Origin: Frigididesulfovibrio sp031553235
GTDB taxonomy: Bacteria > Desulfobacterota > Desulfovibrionia > Desulfovibrionales > Desulfovibrionaceae
Assembly: GCA_031553235.1 (NCBI GenBank)
Contig: JAVBLS010000053.1
Coordinates: forward strand, 1 to 40,151
Direction of reading: 5' to 3'
DNA length: 40,151 bases
Both the position numbers and the translations under genes were made by a program. Below the pieces are notes generated by a model that did no database searches, was not told where the DNA came from, and saw nothing but the letters and a program-made list of their open reading frames with translations. Positions 1 to 7,375 of this stretch are shown here, one piece after another (the first letter of the stretch is position 1; each line of letters starts with the position of its first letter).

Positions 1-80
1 CAGCCCTGTTCATAAAGCTCCACGGCCCGAAGTCGCCTGAACTCGCGTACATCTTGACTGGTCTTGCTGAGCGTTTTCAT
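1..80 (-). CDS. IS630-like transposase, N-terminal fragment (runs off left edge)
   Basis: The reverse strand from position 80 reads ATG and then about 26 codons (MKTLSKTSQDVREFRRL, then RAVELYEQGW) to the edge of the window. The Arg-rich start followed by LRAVELYEQG is typical of the helix-turn-helix N-terminus of IS630-family transposases. The family call rests on this short stretch only. The start codon lies only 62 nt from the first CRISPR repeat, so the element appears to have landed in or beside the CRISPR leader. Neither end of the element can be defined here. It differs from the second IS630-like N-terminus at 40065. Confidence 0.6.
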   Translation of the reverse strand, partial: MKTLSKTSQDVREFRRLRAVELYEQG

Positions 81-142
81 GTCTCATGACATACCAGAGT
101 TTCTAGAAAATGTTTAGTGAAAAATGCGGATATCAATAAAAC
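81..142 (+). promoter_or_regulatory. CRISPR leader, probably truncated by the adjacent transposase
   Basis: This is an A/T-rich stretch between the transposase start and the first perfect repeat. It is on the leader side because repeats decay at the opposite end of the array and because repeats read in the plus direction end in ATTGAAAC, the usual crRNA 5' handle side. Only 62 nt remain before the transposase gene. No clear -35/-10 pair could be assigned. Confidence 0.45.
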
Positions 143-1716
143 GTCGCTCCCTCACACGGGAGCGTGGATTGAAACCTCCAAGTGGTGCTACATTTCAAGA
201 ATATTATTCGTCGCTCCCTCACACGGGAGCGTGGATTGAAACTAATCGTTGGCTGATCCCCAAAGCGTGGGTTGAGGTCGCTCCCTCACACGGGAGCGTG
301 GATTGAAACTCCAGCACGGGCACATCAAAGCCGATGCCGTTGTGTCGCTCCCTCACACGGGAGCGTGGATTGAAACATTTCGGCCAACACCTATCGTGCT
401 GCAGCCGCGGTCGCTCCCTCACACGGGAGCGTGGATTGAAACACTTCACAGGCCACGATCAGGTAGCGGATTTTGCGTCGCTCCCTCACACGGGAGCGTG
501 GATTGAAACATGTTAGGTAGCCGGGAATCCCCTCGCGTGGGAAGTCGCTCCCTCACACGGGAGCGTGGATTGAAACGGGTAAAGGTTGCTGAATGAAAGG
601 GATGTGAGAGGTCGCTCCCTCACACGGGAGCGTGGATTGAAACCGAGCTAACAGCGGTCATCACGATAGGGGCAGATGTCGCTCCCTCACACGGGAGCGT
701 GGATTGAAACATGCCGCATCCTCCCGGGCCCGCAGTTCCTCGGGTCGCTCCCTCACACGGGAGCGTGGATTGAAACCGCAATACGCGGTCCGCGAAAGCC
801 CTGTCTCGCCGGTCGCTCCCTCACACGGGAGCGTGGATTGAAACCTGAAAGCAGCACCACCCGGCACATCCGGGAGATGTCGCTCCCTCACACGGGAGCG
901 TGGATTGAAACCCGGCCAGGGACGGCGGCCTCATCCGGCTCGACGTCGCTCCCTCACACGGGAGCGTGGATTGAAACTTGAATTGATCCGAGCCCTCGAC
1001 CAGGCCCATGGGCGTCGCTCCCTCACACGGGAGCGTGGATTGAAACAATAGTGACATGCAAGCCGCTCAGTACATATACGGTCGCTCCCTCACACGGGAG
1101 CGTGGATTGAAACCTTATCAATCGCCAAAATCAGATCGTTGTCTCGAGTCGCTCCCTCACACGGGAGCGTGGATTGAAACGAGCGTCTGTTCCTTGGGGT
1201 TCCCGGAGCGCCGCGTCGCTCCCTCACACGGGAGCGTGGCTTGAAACCGTCCACTCGCGCTTTTTCTGGGGGAGCTTTAAGTCGCTCCCTCACACGGGAG
1301 CGTGGATTGAAACATGTAGTTCGCCAAGGTCTTTTAAGCGGCAACGGGTCGCTCCCTCACACGGGAGCGTGGATTGAAACACCTTGGGCCAACCATCTGA
1401 AGGTGCCTTGTCGGCGTCGCTCCCTCACACGGGAGCGTGGATTGAAACTCGTGATGCTTGGGGCCGTACGGCACGTCTTCCGGTCGCTCCCTCACACGGG
1501 AGCGTGGATTGAAACTGCCGCACCCCGGCGCCCGGGCCGCTCAGCCCCAGTCGCTCCCTCACACGGGAGCGGGATTGAAACTTGCGAGCACGGCGATGAC
1601 CGAGCGCGAGAGCACGTCGCTCCCTCACACGGGAGCGTGGATTGAAACGGCCTGGACGCTTCCAAGAGCTACATGAGCGTCTAGTCGCTCCCTCGCGGGG
1701 GGAGTTGGGTTGAAAC
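143..1716 (+). CRISPR. Type I-C-like CRISPR array, 24 repeats
   Basis: There are 24 repeats of 33 nt, beginning GTCGCTCC and ending GTGGATTGAAAC, with an internal palindrome (CTCCC / GGGAG). They start at 143, 210, 277, 344, 410, 477, 544, 611, 678, 744, 812, 879, 945, 1014, 1081, 1148, 1215, 1281, 1348, 1416, 1483, 1550, 1616 and 1684. Spacers are 33-36 nt, mostly 34, and no two look alike. The repeat form and 34-nt spacers match subtype I-C. Variants: the repeat at 1215 has one substitution (GTGGCTTG), the one at 1550 lacks a T (32 nt), and the last at 1684 is strongly degenerate. Older repeats at the right and the handle orientation both indicate transcription left to right. No cas genes occur in the next 38 kb, so any cas operon must lie left of the window. 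Confidence 0.97.
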
Positions 1717-1760
1717 CTTCATGGCCTCGCGCACCGCGTGCGTCCTGAAGGTCGCTCTCT
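1684..1760 (+). repeat. Decayed leader-distal end of the CRISPR array
   Basis: The repeat at 1684-1716 keeps GTCGCTCCCTC and TTGAAAC but is scrambled between them. It is followed by a 34-nt spacer (1717-1750) and then GTCGCTCTCT at 1751-1760, the first bases of one more repeat whose remainder is lost. The spacing is exactly that of the array, so this is a true 25th, truncated unit and not chance. Confidence 0.75.
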
Positions 1761-1797
1761 TGCATGGTCTGCAGGCCTTATGGAAAAAATCCGGCCC

Positions 1798-2682
1798 CTA
1801 CAACGATCGCATCAGCTTCCTGTTGACCATCAGCTCCATTTCTTCATCGGAATACGTGGCCAGGATATCCCGGATGTCTTCCAGCACCCCGGCCTTTTCC
1901 GTGCCGGTCTGAAAACGATAGGTCAGCGGGTTCAGGTAATGCACCGAGTCGAAATAGGTGTCCGTGCTCAGTCGCTCCAGAAACAACAGCAGTTCTTCGA
2001 CCTTTTCCTTTTCCGGGGCTTCGACAAAGCGGCCGGTTCTGACCATGGTTTCCAGGGGCGTACCGGAAAAAACGGTCAGGCCGGTGGTGGTGATCCGGTG
2101 CGGATGCACCTGGTTGAAGAAAGCCGCCGTGGCCTCGGCGCTGTGCCTGCCCTGCCCTTTTCCGGCCAGGCCCAGGACATACTGCGTCGAATAGCCGATA
2201 CCCGCTTCGTCCAGGCGCAACAATTGCTCCACAGCCTCCTCGGCGGTGTGCCCCTTGTTCATCAGTTCCAGGGCCTCATTGCTGCCGCTTTCCGTGCCGA
2301 TATACAGCAGTCTCAGCCCGAGCCGGCGCAGTTCGCGCAAGTCGGCCGCGCTTTTGCCTTTCACGTCGCGGACCATTGACTGCATGCGCAGTTCCGCAAA
2401 GTCGGGGGCATGACGGCGCAGCACAGCGAGATAGGAGCACAGCGTTTTCATGGGCAAGGCCATTGGGTTGGCGCCGATCAAATAGACGGCGCTATCGGCC
2501 GGGTACGTGCCTTTCTTTTCAAGTAGCTCCTGTTCCAGGCGCTCCTGCGTAGCGGCCATAAAGACATAGCCGCGCGAACTGTAGCAAAAATTGCAGGCGT
2601 TGTATGTGCAGCCCTGGGTGGCGCGCAGCAGCAGGGACTGCGCCTCCTGGGGCGGTCGGAAGGGGGTTTCGGCAAATTCCAT
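1798..2682 (-). CDS. Radical SAM protein of unknown substrate
   Basis: The 294-aa product carries the cluster motif C25-x4-C30-x2-C33 (GCTYNACNFC) near its N-terminus. This CX4CX2C variant is found in a subgroup of COG1032-type radical SAM proteins in place of the usual CX3CX2C. Later segments fit a radical SAM TIM barrel: YLIGANPMAL, then LRRLGLRLLYIGTESGS, which resembles the SAM-binding strand. The start at 2682 is chosen because GAGGAAA lies 5 nt upstream; an in-frame extension to 2760 adds 26 residues with no family-like sequence. It is transcribed toward the CRISPR array and divergently from the glycosyltransferase. No B12-binding or SPASM domain is visible, so the substrate is open. 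Confidence 0.85.
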   Translation of the reverse strand: MEFAETPFRPPQEAQSLLLRATQGCTYNACNFCYSSRGYVFMAATQERLEQELLEKKGTYPADSAVYLIGANPMALPMKTLCSYLAVLRRHAPDFAELRMQSMVRDVKGKSAADLRELRRLGLRLLYIGTESGSNEALELMNKGHTAEEAVEQLLRLDEAGIGYSTQYVLGLAGKGQGRHSAEATAAFFNQVHPHRITTTGLTVFSGTPLETMVRTGRFVEAPEKEKVEELLLFLERLSTDTYFDSVHYLNPLTYRFQTGTEKAGVLEDIRDILATYSDEEMELMVNRKLMRSL

Positions 2683-2756
2683 AACAATTTCCTCGACAGA
2701 TTTTCTCCAGCTTATCATACGCGTTGTCCTTGAGGAAACACCCGTGTTTTTCATGG

Positions 2757-2777
2757 GCAATTTCAGCCGGAAATTGC
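2757..2777. promoter_or_regulatory. Palindrome in the divergent radical SAM / glycosyltransferase promoter region
   Basis: Arms GCAATTTC and GAAATTGC are separated by 5 nt and abut TATAAC at 2779-2784, which could be a -10 box for the plus-strand operon. The position and symmetry fit an operator. No matching -35 box was found, so this is tentative. Confidence 0.3.
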
Positions 2778-2855
2778 TTATAACGTCATATCGCCATGCC
2801 CGCCGATATAAGGAAAACCGTTGCTTTTCCGAAAGATTTCCGGCATGACCCGCCG

Positions 2856-4016
2856 ATGACGGATTCGTTGCGAATCATTCAGGTCGTCAATGTTCGTTGG
2901 TTCAACGCCACCGCCTGGTACGGCCTTTTTCTTTCCCGCCTGCTGCGGGACGCCGGCTACGAAGTGCTGGTGCTCGGTCTTGAGGGCACGGAGTCTTTTG
3001 CTCGGGCCCAAGCCATGGGGCTTGAGCCGGCGGCTTTAGATTTGAACGGCGCCTCGCCGGTCCGCCTGGCCCGGACGCTGCGCCGGCTCAACCGCCTGAT
3101 CCATGAATTTTCGCCCCACCTGGTCAACTGCCACCGGGGCGAAGGGTTTATTCTCTGGGATCTGCTACGCTCCCTGAGCCGCGATTTCGCCCTGGTGCGC
3201 ACCAGGGGCGACCAACGCCCGCCCAAGGGCAACCTGCCCAACCATCTGCTGCACCGCCGGGCCGACGCCCTGATCGCCACCAACAGCCGCACTGCCCGGG
3301 CCCTGGCCGGCACCCTCGACCTGCCCGCCGATCGCATTCACACCGTGCTCGGCGGGGTGGACGAAAGCGTCTTTTTTCCCGATCCCCAAGGCCGCGAACG
3401 TGTCCGAGAAGAACTCGGCTATGCCGGCGAAGACTTTGTCGTCGGTCTGCTCGGCCGCTTCGATCTGGTCAAGGGGCAGATCGAGTTGCTGGAAGCCCTG
3501 GCCGGCCTGCGCGCCTGGACGCACTGCTCCCACGAGCCCTTTTACCGTCTGCATTTGCTGTTCATGGGCTTTTCCACTTCTCTGGAGCAAAGCGAAGTGG
3601 AAGACGCCATCCGCCGGCTGCACCTGGAAGACCGGGTGCGCATCACCGGCCGGCGCGACGACATCCCGGCCTGCATCAACGCCTGCGACCTGGGGGTCGT
3701 GGCCTCGCAGGGCTCCGAGGCCATTGCCCGGGCCGCCTTCGAAATCATGGCCTGCGGCGTGCCTCTGGTGGGCACCGACGTGGGTGTGATGCCCGATCTC
3801 CTGGCACCCGAAGCCCTGGTGCCGCCCGGCAAACCCGCCGCCTTGCGTGCACTCCTGGGCCGGGCCGTGCTCGACGAGGAATTCCGCCGGCGCCTGGCGA
3901 CCCGCCAGGGCGTTCAAATCGCCGGCCTGCAGCGAAGGCATTTTCTTGAAAACACCCTGGCCGTCTACAGCGAGGCCCTGAGCCGACGCGGCCTGCCGCG
4001 CCCCCACCAACTCTAG
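2856..4016 (+). CDS. Glycosyltransferase, GT4-like (group 1)
   Basis: The 386-aa protein has the two Rossmann halves of a GT-B enzyme. The N-terminal domain starts LRIIQVVNVRWFN and contains the acceptor-side segment LVNCHRGEGF. The C-terminal donor domain has VGLLGRFDLVKGQIELLEAL, then RITGRRDDIPACINACDLGV. It also has the E-x7-E signature (EAIARAAFE) followed by ACGVPLVGTDVG, as in GT4 enzymes that use nucleotide-sugar donors. The likely role is glycan or LPS assembly on the cytoplasmic face. The ATG at 2856 begins the family-like sequence; an upstream in-frame ATG at 2796 is possible. The stop codon is the TAG of a TAGAGCATTTTA motif shared with several genes here. Donor and acceptor cannot be told from sequence. 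Confidence 0.88.
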   Translation: MTDSLRIIQVVNVRWFNATAWYGLFLSRLLRDAGYEVLVLGLEGTESFARAQAMGLEPAALDLNGASPVRLARTLRRLNRLIHEFSPHLVNCHRGEGFILWDLLRSLSRDFALVRTRGDQRPPKGNLPNHLLHRRADALIATNSRTARALAGTLDLPADRIHTVLGGVDESVFFPDPQGRERVREELGYAGEDFVVGLLGRFDLVKGQIELLEALAGLRAWTHCSHEPFYRLHLLFMGFSTSLEQSEVEDAIRRLHLEDRVRITGRRDDIPACINACDLGVVASQGSEAIARAAFEIMACGVPLVGTDVGVMPDLLAPEALVPPGKPAALRALLGRAVLDEEFRRRLATRQGVQIAGLQRRHFLENTLAVYSEALSRRGLPRPHQL

Positions 4017-4027
4017 AGCATTTTAAG
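4014..4027. repeat. Solo TAGAGCATTTTA terminus at a stop codon
   Basis: TAGAGCATTTTAAGG begins on the glycosyltransferase TAG stop and matches the first bases of the palindromic element at 39714 (TAGAGCATTTTAACC). Only one terminus is present. It may be a remnant of an excised or deleted element, and it now supplies the AAGGA ribosome binding site of the next gene. Confidence 0.45.
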
Positions 4028-4035
4028 GACCACCC

Positions 4036-5088
4036 ATGATCCTCTTTGCCGGCGACAACAATTCCGGGGCTCACCCGCGCATTCTTGAGGCCGTGGCCAA
4101 GGCCAACCACGGCCGGTTTTCCTCTTACGGCGAAGATCCCTGGACCGAAGAGGCCGAAGCCCTGCTGCGCGCCCATTTCGGCGAAACCGCCCGGCCCGGG
4201 CTGGTCTTTCTCGGCACGGCGGCCAACATCCTGTGCCTGCGCACCATGCTTCGGCCGCACCAGGCCGTGCTCTGCGCCGAAACGGCCCACATCAACACCG
4301 ACGAATGCGGCTCGGCCGAATCTCTGCTCGGCTGCAAACTGCTGACCACGCCCTCAAGCGACGGCAAAATCGATCTCGCTGCCTGCGCCCGCCTGCTGGA
4401 CAATCGTGCCTCCGAGCACCACGCCTACCCGAAGGTCATGTCGATCACCCAGTCCACCGAGTGCGGCACCCTGTACAGCCTTGACGAGCTACGGGAAATT
4501 TCGGCCTTTTGCCGCAAACACGACCTGCGGCTGCACATGGACGGTTCGCGCCTGTGCAACGCCGCCGCCGCCCTGGGGGTGTCGCTCAAGGCCCTGAGCG
4601 CCGATGTCGGCGTGGACGCGCTCTCGTTCGGCGGCACCAAAAACGGCCTGCTTTACGGCGAGGCCGTGATCTTTTTCAACGAAAGCATCGGCCACGAGTT
4701 CAAGCACGCCCGCAAGCAGCTCATGCAGCTCGGCTCCAAGATGCGCTTTCTCTCGGCCCAGTTTGTCGAGTTTCTCAAAGATGGCCTGTGGCTGGAAAAC
4801 GCGCAAAAAGCCAACCGGGCCGCCAAACGCCTGGCCGAAGGCATTTCCGGCCTGGAGCACGTCAATTTCGTCCAGCCGACACAAGTCAATGCCCTGTTCG
4901 TACGCATGCCGGATAATGCCCTTGCCGCTTTGGCCGAAAACTTCTATTTTTACGTAATCGATCCGTACGATCAGGCGGGCTTTCCCCCGGGCCGGCCGAT
5001 GATTCGGCTGATGACCTCCTTCGACTCCACCGACGAGGAGGTCGACGCCCTGATCGCGGCCGTGCGCGCCCTGGGGAAGAAAAGTTAG
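4036..5088 (+). CDS. ltaE: Low-specificity L-threonine aldolase (PLP enzyme)
   Basis: The 350-aa cytoplasmic PLP enzyme is of the fold-type I beta-eliminating lyase family. It would cleave L-threonine or L-allo-threonine to glycine and acetaldehyde. Visible signatures are FAGDNNSGAHP at the N-terminus, the cofactor-binding HMDGSR (D169) and the Schiff-base lysine K202 in LSFGGTKNG. The length is normal. AAGGA 9 nt upstream supports the ATG at 4036. It follows the glycosyltransferase by 19 nt and precedes pgk by 24 nt, so the three are probably co-transcribed. Its stop is also a TAGAGC, followed by GGAACA. The product could prefer another beta-hydroxy amino acid. Confidence 0.9.
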   Translation: MILFAGDNNSGAHPRILEAVAKANHGRFSSYGEDPWTEEAEALLRAHFGETARPGLVFLGTAANILCLRTMLRPHQAVLCAETAHINTDECGSAESLLGCKLLTTPSSDGKIDLAACARLLDNRASEHHAYPKVMSITQSTECGTLYSLDELREISAFCRKHDLRLHMDGSRLCNAAAALGVSLKALSADVGVDALSFGGTKNGLLYGEAVIFFNESIGHEFKHARKQLMQLGSKMRFLSAQFVEFLKDGLWLENAQKANRAAKRLAEGISGLEHVNFVQPTQVNALFVRMPDNALAALAENFYFYVIDPYDQAGFPPGRPMIRLMTSFDSTDEEVDALIAAVRALGKKS

Positions 5089-5112
5089 AGCGGAACAACA
5101 AGGGAGGACCAT

Positions 5113-6291
5113 ATGCATGTGGTAAAGATGACGGACCTGGATCTTGCCGGCAAACGCCTGCTCATTCGCGAAGACCTGAACGTGCCGGTGAAAAACGGCA
5201 AGGTGACCTCCGAGGCCCGCATCCTGGCCGCCCTGCCCACTCTGAAAAAAGCCTTGGAAGCCAAGGCCGCGGTCATTGTTTGCTCCCACCTGGGCAGACC
5301 CACCGAAGGCGAATACAGCGAAGAAAACTCCTTGGCCCCGGTGGCCGAGCGCCTGTCCGCCCACCTGGGGGGTTCCGTGCCCCTGATCAAGGACTATCTC
5401 GACGGCGTTGCCGTCAAGCCCGGTGAAATCGTTCTGTGCGAGAACGTGCGCTTCAACAAGGGCGAGAAAAAGAACGACCCGACCTTGAGCAAACACTACG
5501 CCGCCCTGTGCGACATCTTTGTCATGGACGCCTTTGCCACGGCCCACCGGGCAGAGGCCTCCACCGCCGGAGTGGGCGAATATGCCCCGGTCGCCTGCGC
5601 CGGCCCCCTGCTGGCCGCCGAACTGGAGGCCCTGGGCAAGGCCTTTGCCAATCCGGTGCGGCCCCTGGTGGGCATCATCGGCGGCTCCAAGGTTTCCACC
5701 AAACTCACTGTGCTCGACTCCCTAAGCAAAAAGGTCGACCGCCTGATCGTCGGCGGCGGTATTGCCAACAACTTCCTCAAGGCGGCCGGTTATGAAATCG
5801 GCATCTCCCTGTGCGAGCCGGATCTGCTGGAAGAAGCGGCCCGGCTGATGCGCGCGGCCAAAGAAGCCGGCGGCGAAATTCCCCTGCCCCTGGATGTGGT
5901 CGTGGGCACGGCCTTTGACGCCGCAAGCCCGGCCACGATCAAGACCGTGGACAAGCTGGAGGCCAAGGACATGATCCTGGACATCGGCCCCAAAACCGCC
6001 GCCCTGTACGCCGAAATGCTGCAACAGGCCGGTACGATCCTCTGGAACGGTCCGGTGGGCGCCTTTGAACTGCCCCAGTTTGCCGCGGGCACCAAGGCCG
6101 TGGCCCAGGCCGTGGCCGACAGCGCCGCTTTTTCCGTGGCCGGCGGCGGCGACACTCTGGCCGCCCTTGAGACCTTCGGGCTGCAAAGCAAACTTTCCTA
6201 CCTCTCCACGGCCGGAGGGGCCTTTCTGGAATTCCTGGAGGGGAAAACCCTGCCCGCCGTGGCCGTGCTGGAACAGCGGGCCAAAGGGTAA
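5113..6291 (+). CDS. pgk: Phosphoglycerate kinase
   Basis: The 392-aa protein is complete and has the usual PGK length. It transfers phosphate between 1,3-bisphosphoglycerate and ADP in glycolysis and gluconeogenesis. Family signatures run in order: REDLNVP (substrate loop), SHLGRP, ENVRFNKGEKKND, MDAFATAHRAEAST, GIIGGSKVSTKL, LWNGPVGAFE and the C-terminal GGGDTLAAL, which contacts nucleotide phosphate. A strong GGGAGG lies 7 nt upstream of the ATG. It is in the same run as ltaE and sppA, 13 nt before sppA. Confidence 0.97.
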   Translation: MHVVKMTDLDLAGKRLLIREDLNVPVKNGKVTSEARILAALPTLKKALEAKAAVIVCSHLGRPTEGEYSEENSLAPVAERLSAHLGGSVPLIKDYLDGVAVKPGEIVLCENVRFNKGEKKNDPTLSKHYAALCDIFVMDAFATAHRAEASTAGVGEYAPVACAGPLLAAELEALGKAFANPVRPLVGIIGGSKVSTKLTVLDSLSKKVDRLIVGGGIANNFLKAAGYEIGISLCEPDLLEEAARLMRAAKEAGGEIPLPLDVVVGTAFDAASPATIKTVDKLEAKDMILDIGPKTAALYAEMLQQAGTILWNGPVGAFELPQFAAGTKAVAQAVADSAAFSVAGGGDTLAALETFGLQSKLSYLSTAGGAFLEFLEGKTLPAVAVLEQRAKG

Positions 6292-6304
6292 GGGGTAATA
6301 ACTC

Positions 6305-7207
6305 GTGAGCAATCCCTATCTGGACAACGCCTTTGCCCGGCCCCTGCCCTTTCGCAAGCGCAGGCCGGTGATCTTCTGGGGCGGGGTGCTGTTGCTGGTT
6401 CTGGTCGCCTTCTCCGGCATCCAGTCCCTACGCAGAGGTCCGTTAAGCGGGCCCAAGGTCGGAATAATCGTGGTCGACGGCATGATCCTCGACTCCGAAA
6501 ACACCGTGGCCTTTGCCGATGCCCTGCTCCTCGACCCCAAGGTCAAGGCCGTGGTCGTGCGTATCAATTCCCCGGGCGGCGCCGTGGGCGCCTCGCAAGA
6601 GATCTACACGGCGGTCAAGCGTCTGGCCGAGGCCAAGCCCGTGGTCGTTTCCATGAGCTCCATGGCGGCCTCGGGCGGCTACTACATTGCCGTGGCCGGC
6701 AAAGAAATCTTTGCCATGCCCTCCACGCTCACGGCCGGCATCGGGGTCAAGCTGCGCGTACCCAACGCCGAAGGGCTGCTGCACACCCTCGGCCTTTCGG
6801 CCAAGACCCTGACCACCGGCACCCTCAAGGACGCGGGCACCTTTGACCGGGCCATGACGCCCGAAGAGCAGGCCTATCTCCAAGGGCTGATTGACGATAT
6901 GTTTGATGAATTCGTCAAGACTGTGGCCCAGAACCGGCATTTGCCCGAAGACAAGGTCCGGGCCATGGCCGACGGTCGGGCCATGACCGGCCGCCAGGCC
7001 CTGCAGGCCGGTCTGGTGGACAAACTGGGCGACTTCCACGACGCCGTGGCCCGCGCCGCCGATCTGGGCGGCCTGCCGCACGGCGCGCCGCAGCTTGTCG
7101 AAGGTCCCGAGAAGCCGTACTCCTTGCTCCGCGACTTTCTCGGCGCCTGCATGGATGCCGCGGCCGAGCGCGCCGCCGCGACCCAACAGACCCAGTTTTT
7201 CTATTAG
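6305..7207 (+). CDS. sppA: Signal peptide peptidase SppA, short (36K-type) form
   Basis: The 300-aa membrane-anchored serine protease degrades cleaved signal peptides. One transmembrane segment lies at about residues 22-39 after a basic stretch (FRKRRP). The S49-family core follows with VRINSPGGAVGAS. The catalytic pair is probably S123 in MAASGGYYIA and K175 in TGTLKDAG, as in the Ser-Lys dyad of SppA. The size matches the single-domain forms, not the doubled E. coli protein. It starts with GTG, preceded by AAGGGG. The TAG stop is the first triplet of the inverted repeat element at 7205. Confidence 0.92.
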   Translation: MSNPYLDNAFARPLPFRKRRPVIFWGGVLLLVLVAFSGIQSLRRGPLSGPKVGIIVVDGMILDSENTVAFADALLLDPKVKAVVVRINSPGGAVGASQEIYTAVKRLAEAKPVVVSMSSMAASGGYYIAVAGKEIFAMPSTLTAGIGVKLRVPNAEGLLHTLGLSAKTLTTGTLKDAGTFDRAMTPEEQAYLQGLIDDMFDEFVKTVAQNRHLPEDKVRAMADGRAMTGRQALQAGLVDKLGDFHDAVARAADLGGLPHGAPQLVEGPEKPYSLLRDFLGACMDAAAERAAATQQTQFFY

Positions 7208-7305
7208 AGCAGTTTACGCTTCAAATAGTCGCTTAACGGCGGGCAAAGCCCGCCTACGCCTATTTGGCGGCAAGGATTTGCCGACAAATCCTTGCGAGCA
7301 TTTCA
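7205..7305. repeat. 101-nt palindromic element copy, left of malQ
   Basis: It starts on the sppA stop with TAGAGCAGTTTACGCTTCAA and is an inverted copy of 8934-9034, with only two mismatches in 101 nt. Internally it holds two hairpins: GGCGGGC-AAA-GCCCGCC, and an 11-bp stem GCAAGGATTTG / CAAATCCTTGC. Compared with the right copy, the last ~16 nt of the terminus (ending TGCTC-TA) are missing. It looks like a non-autonomous element of the IS630 type (TA at the end, no coding capacity). Confidence 0.85.
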
Positions 7306-7325
7306 CAGATGTTACGATGGAATGC

Positions 7326-7359
7326 AGCGAGCGCCCGGTTACGCGCCGGGCGTTGCGCT
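7326..7359 (+). promoter_or_regulatory. Long hairpin just upstream of malQ
   Basis: CGCCCGG (7332-7338) pairs with CCGGGCG (7346-7352). The stem extends outward with AGCG / CGCT across one bulged G, about 13 pairs in all. No T-run follows, so it is not a typical terminator. It ends 5 nt before the AAAAGGAG ribosome binding site of malQ and may stabilise or gate the transcript. Confidence 0.4.
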
Positions 7360-7375
7360 GTAAAAGGAGCGGGCA

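Noticed and set aside
124..1676. Many small open frames on both strands with repeating SLPHTGAWIET or FNPRSRVRER residues
   Set aside because: They are translations of the CRISPR repeat; no ribosome binding site or domain supports them.
176..1750. Self-targeting CRISPR spacers against this window
   Set aside because: By eye no spacer has a long match to the rest of the window; a genome-wide search was not possible here.
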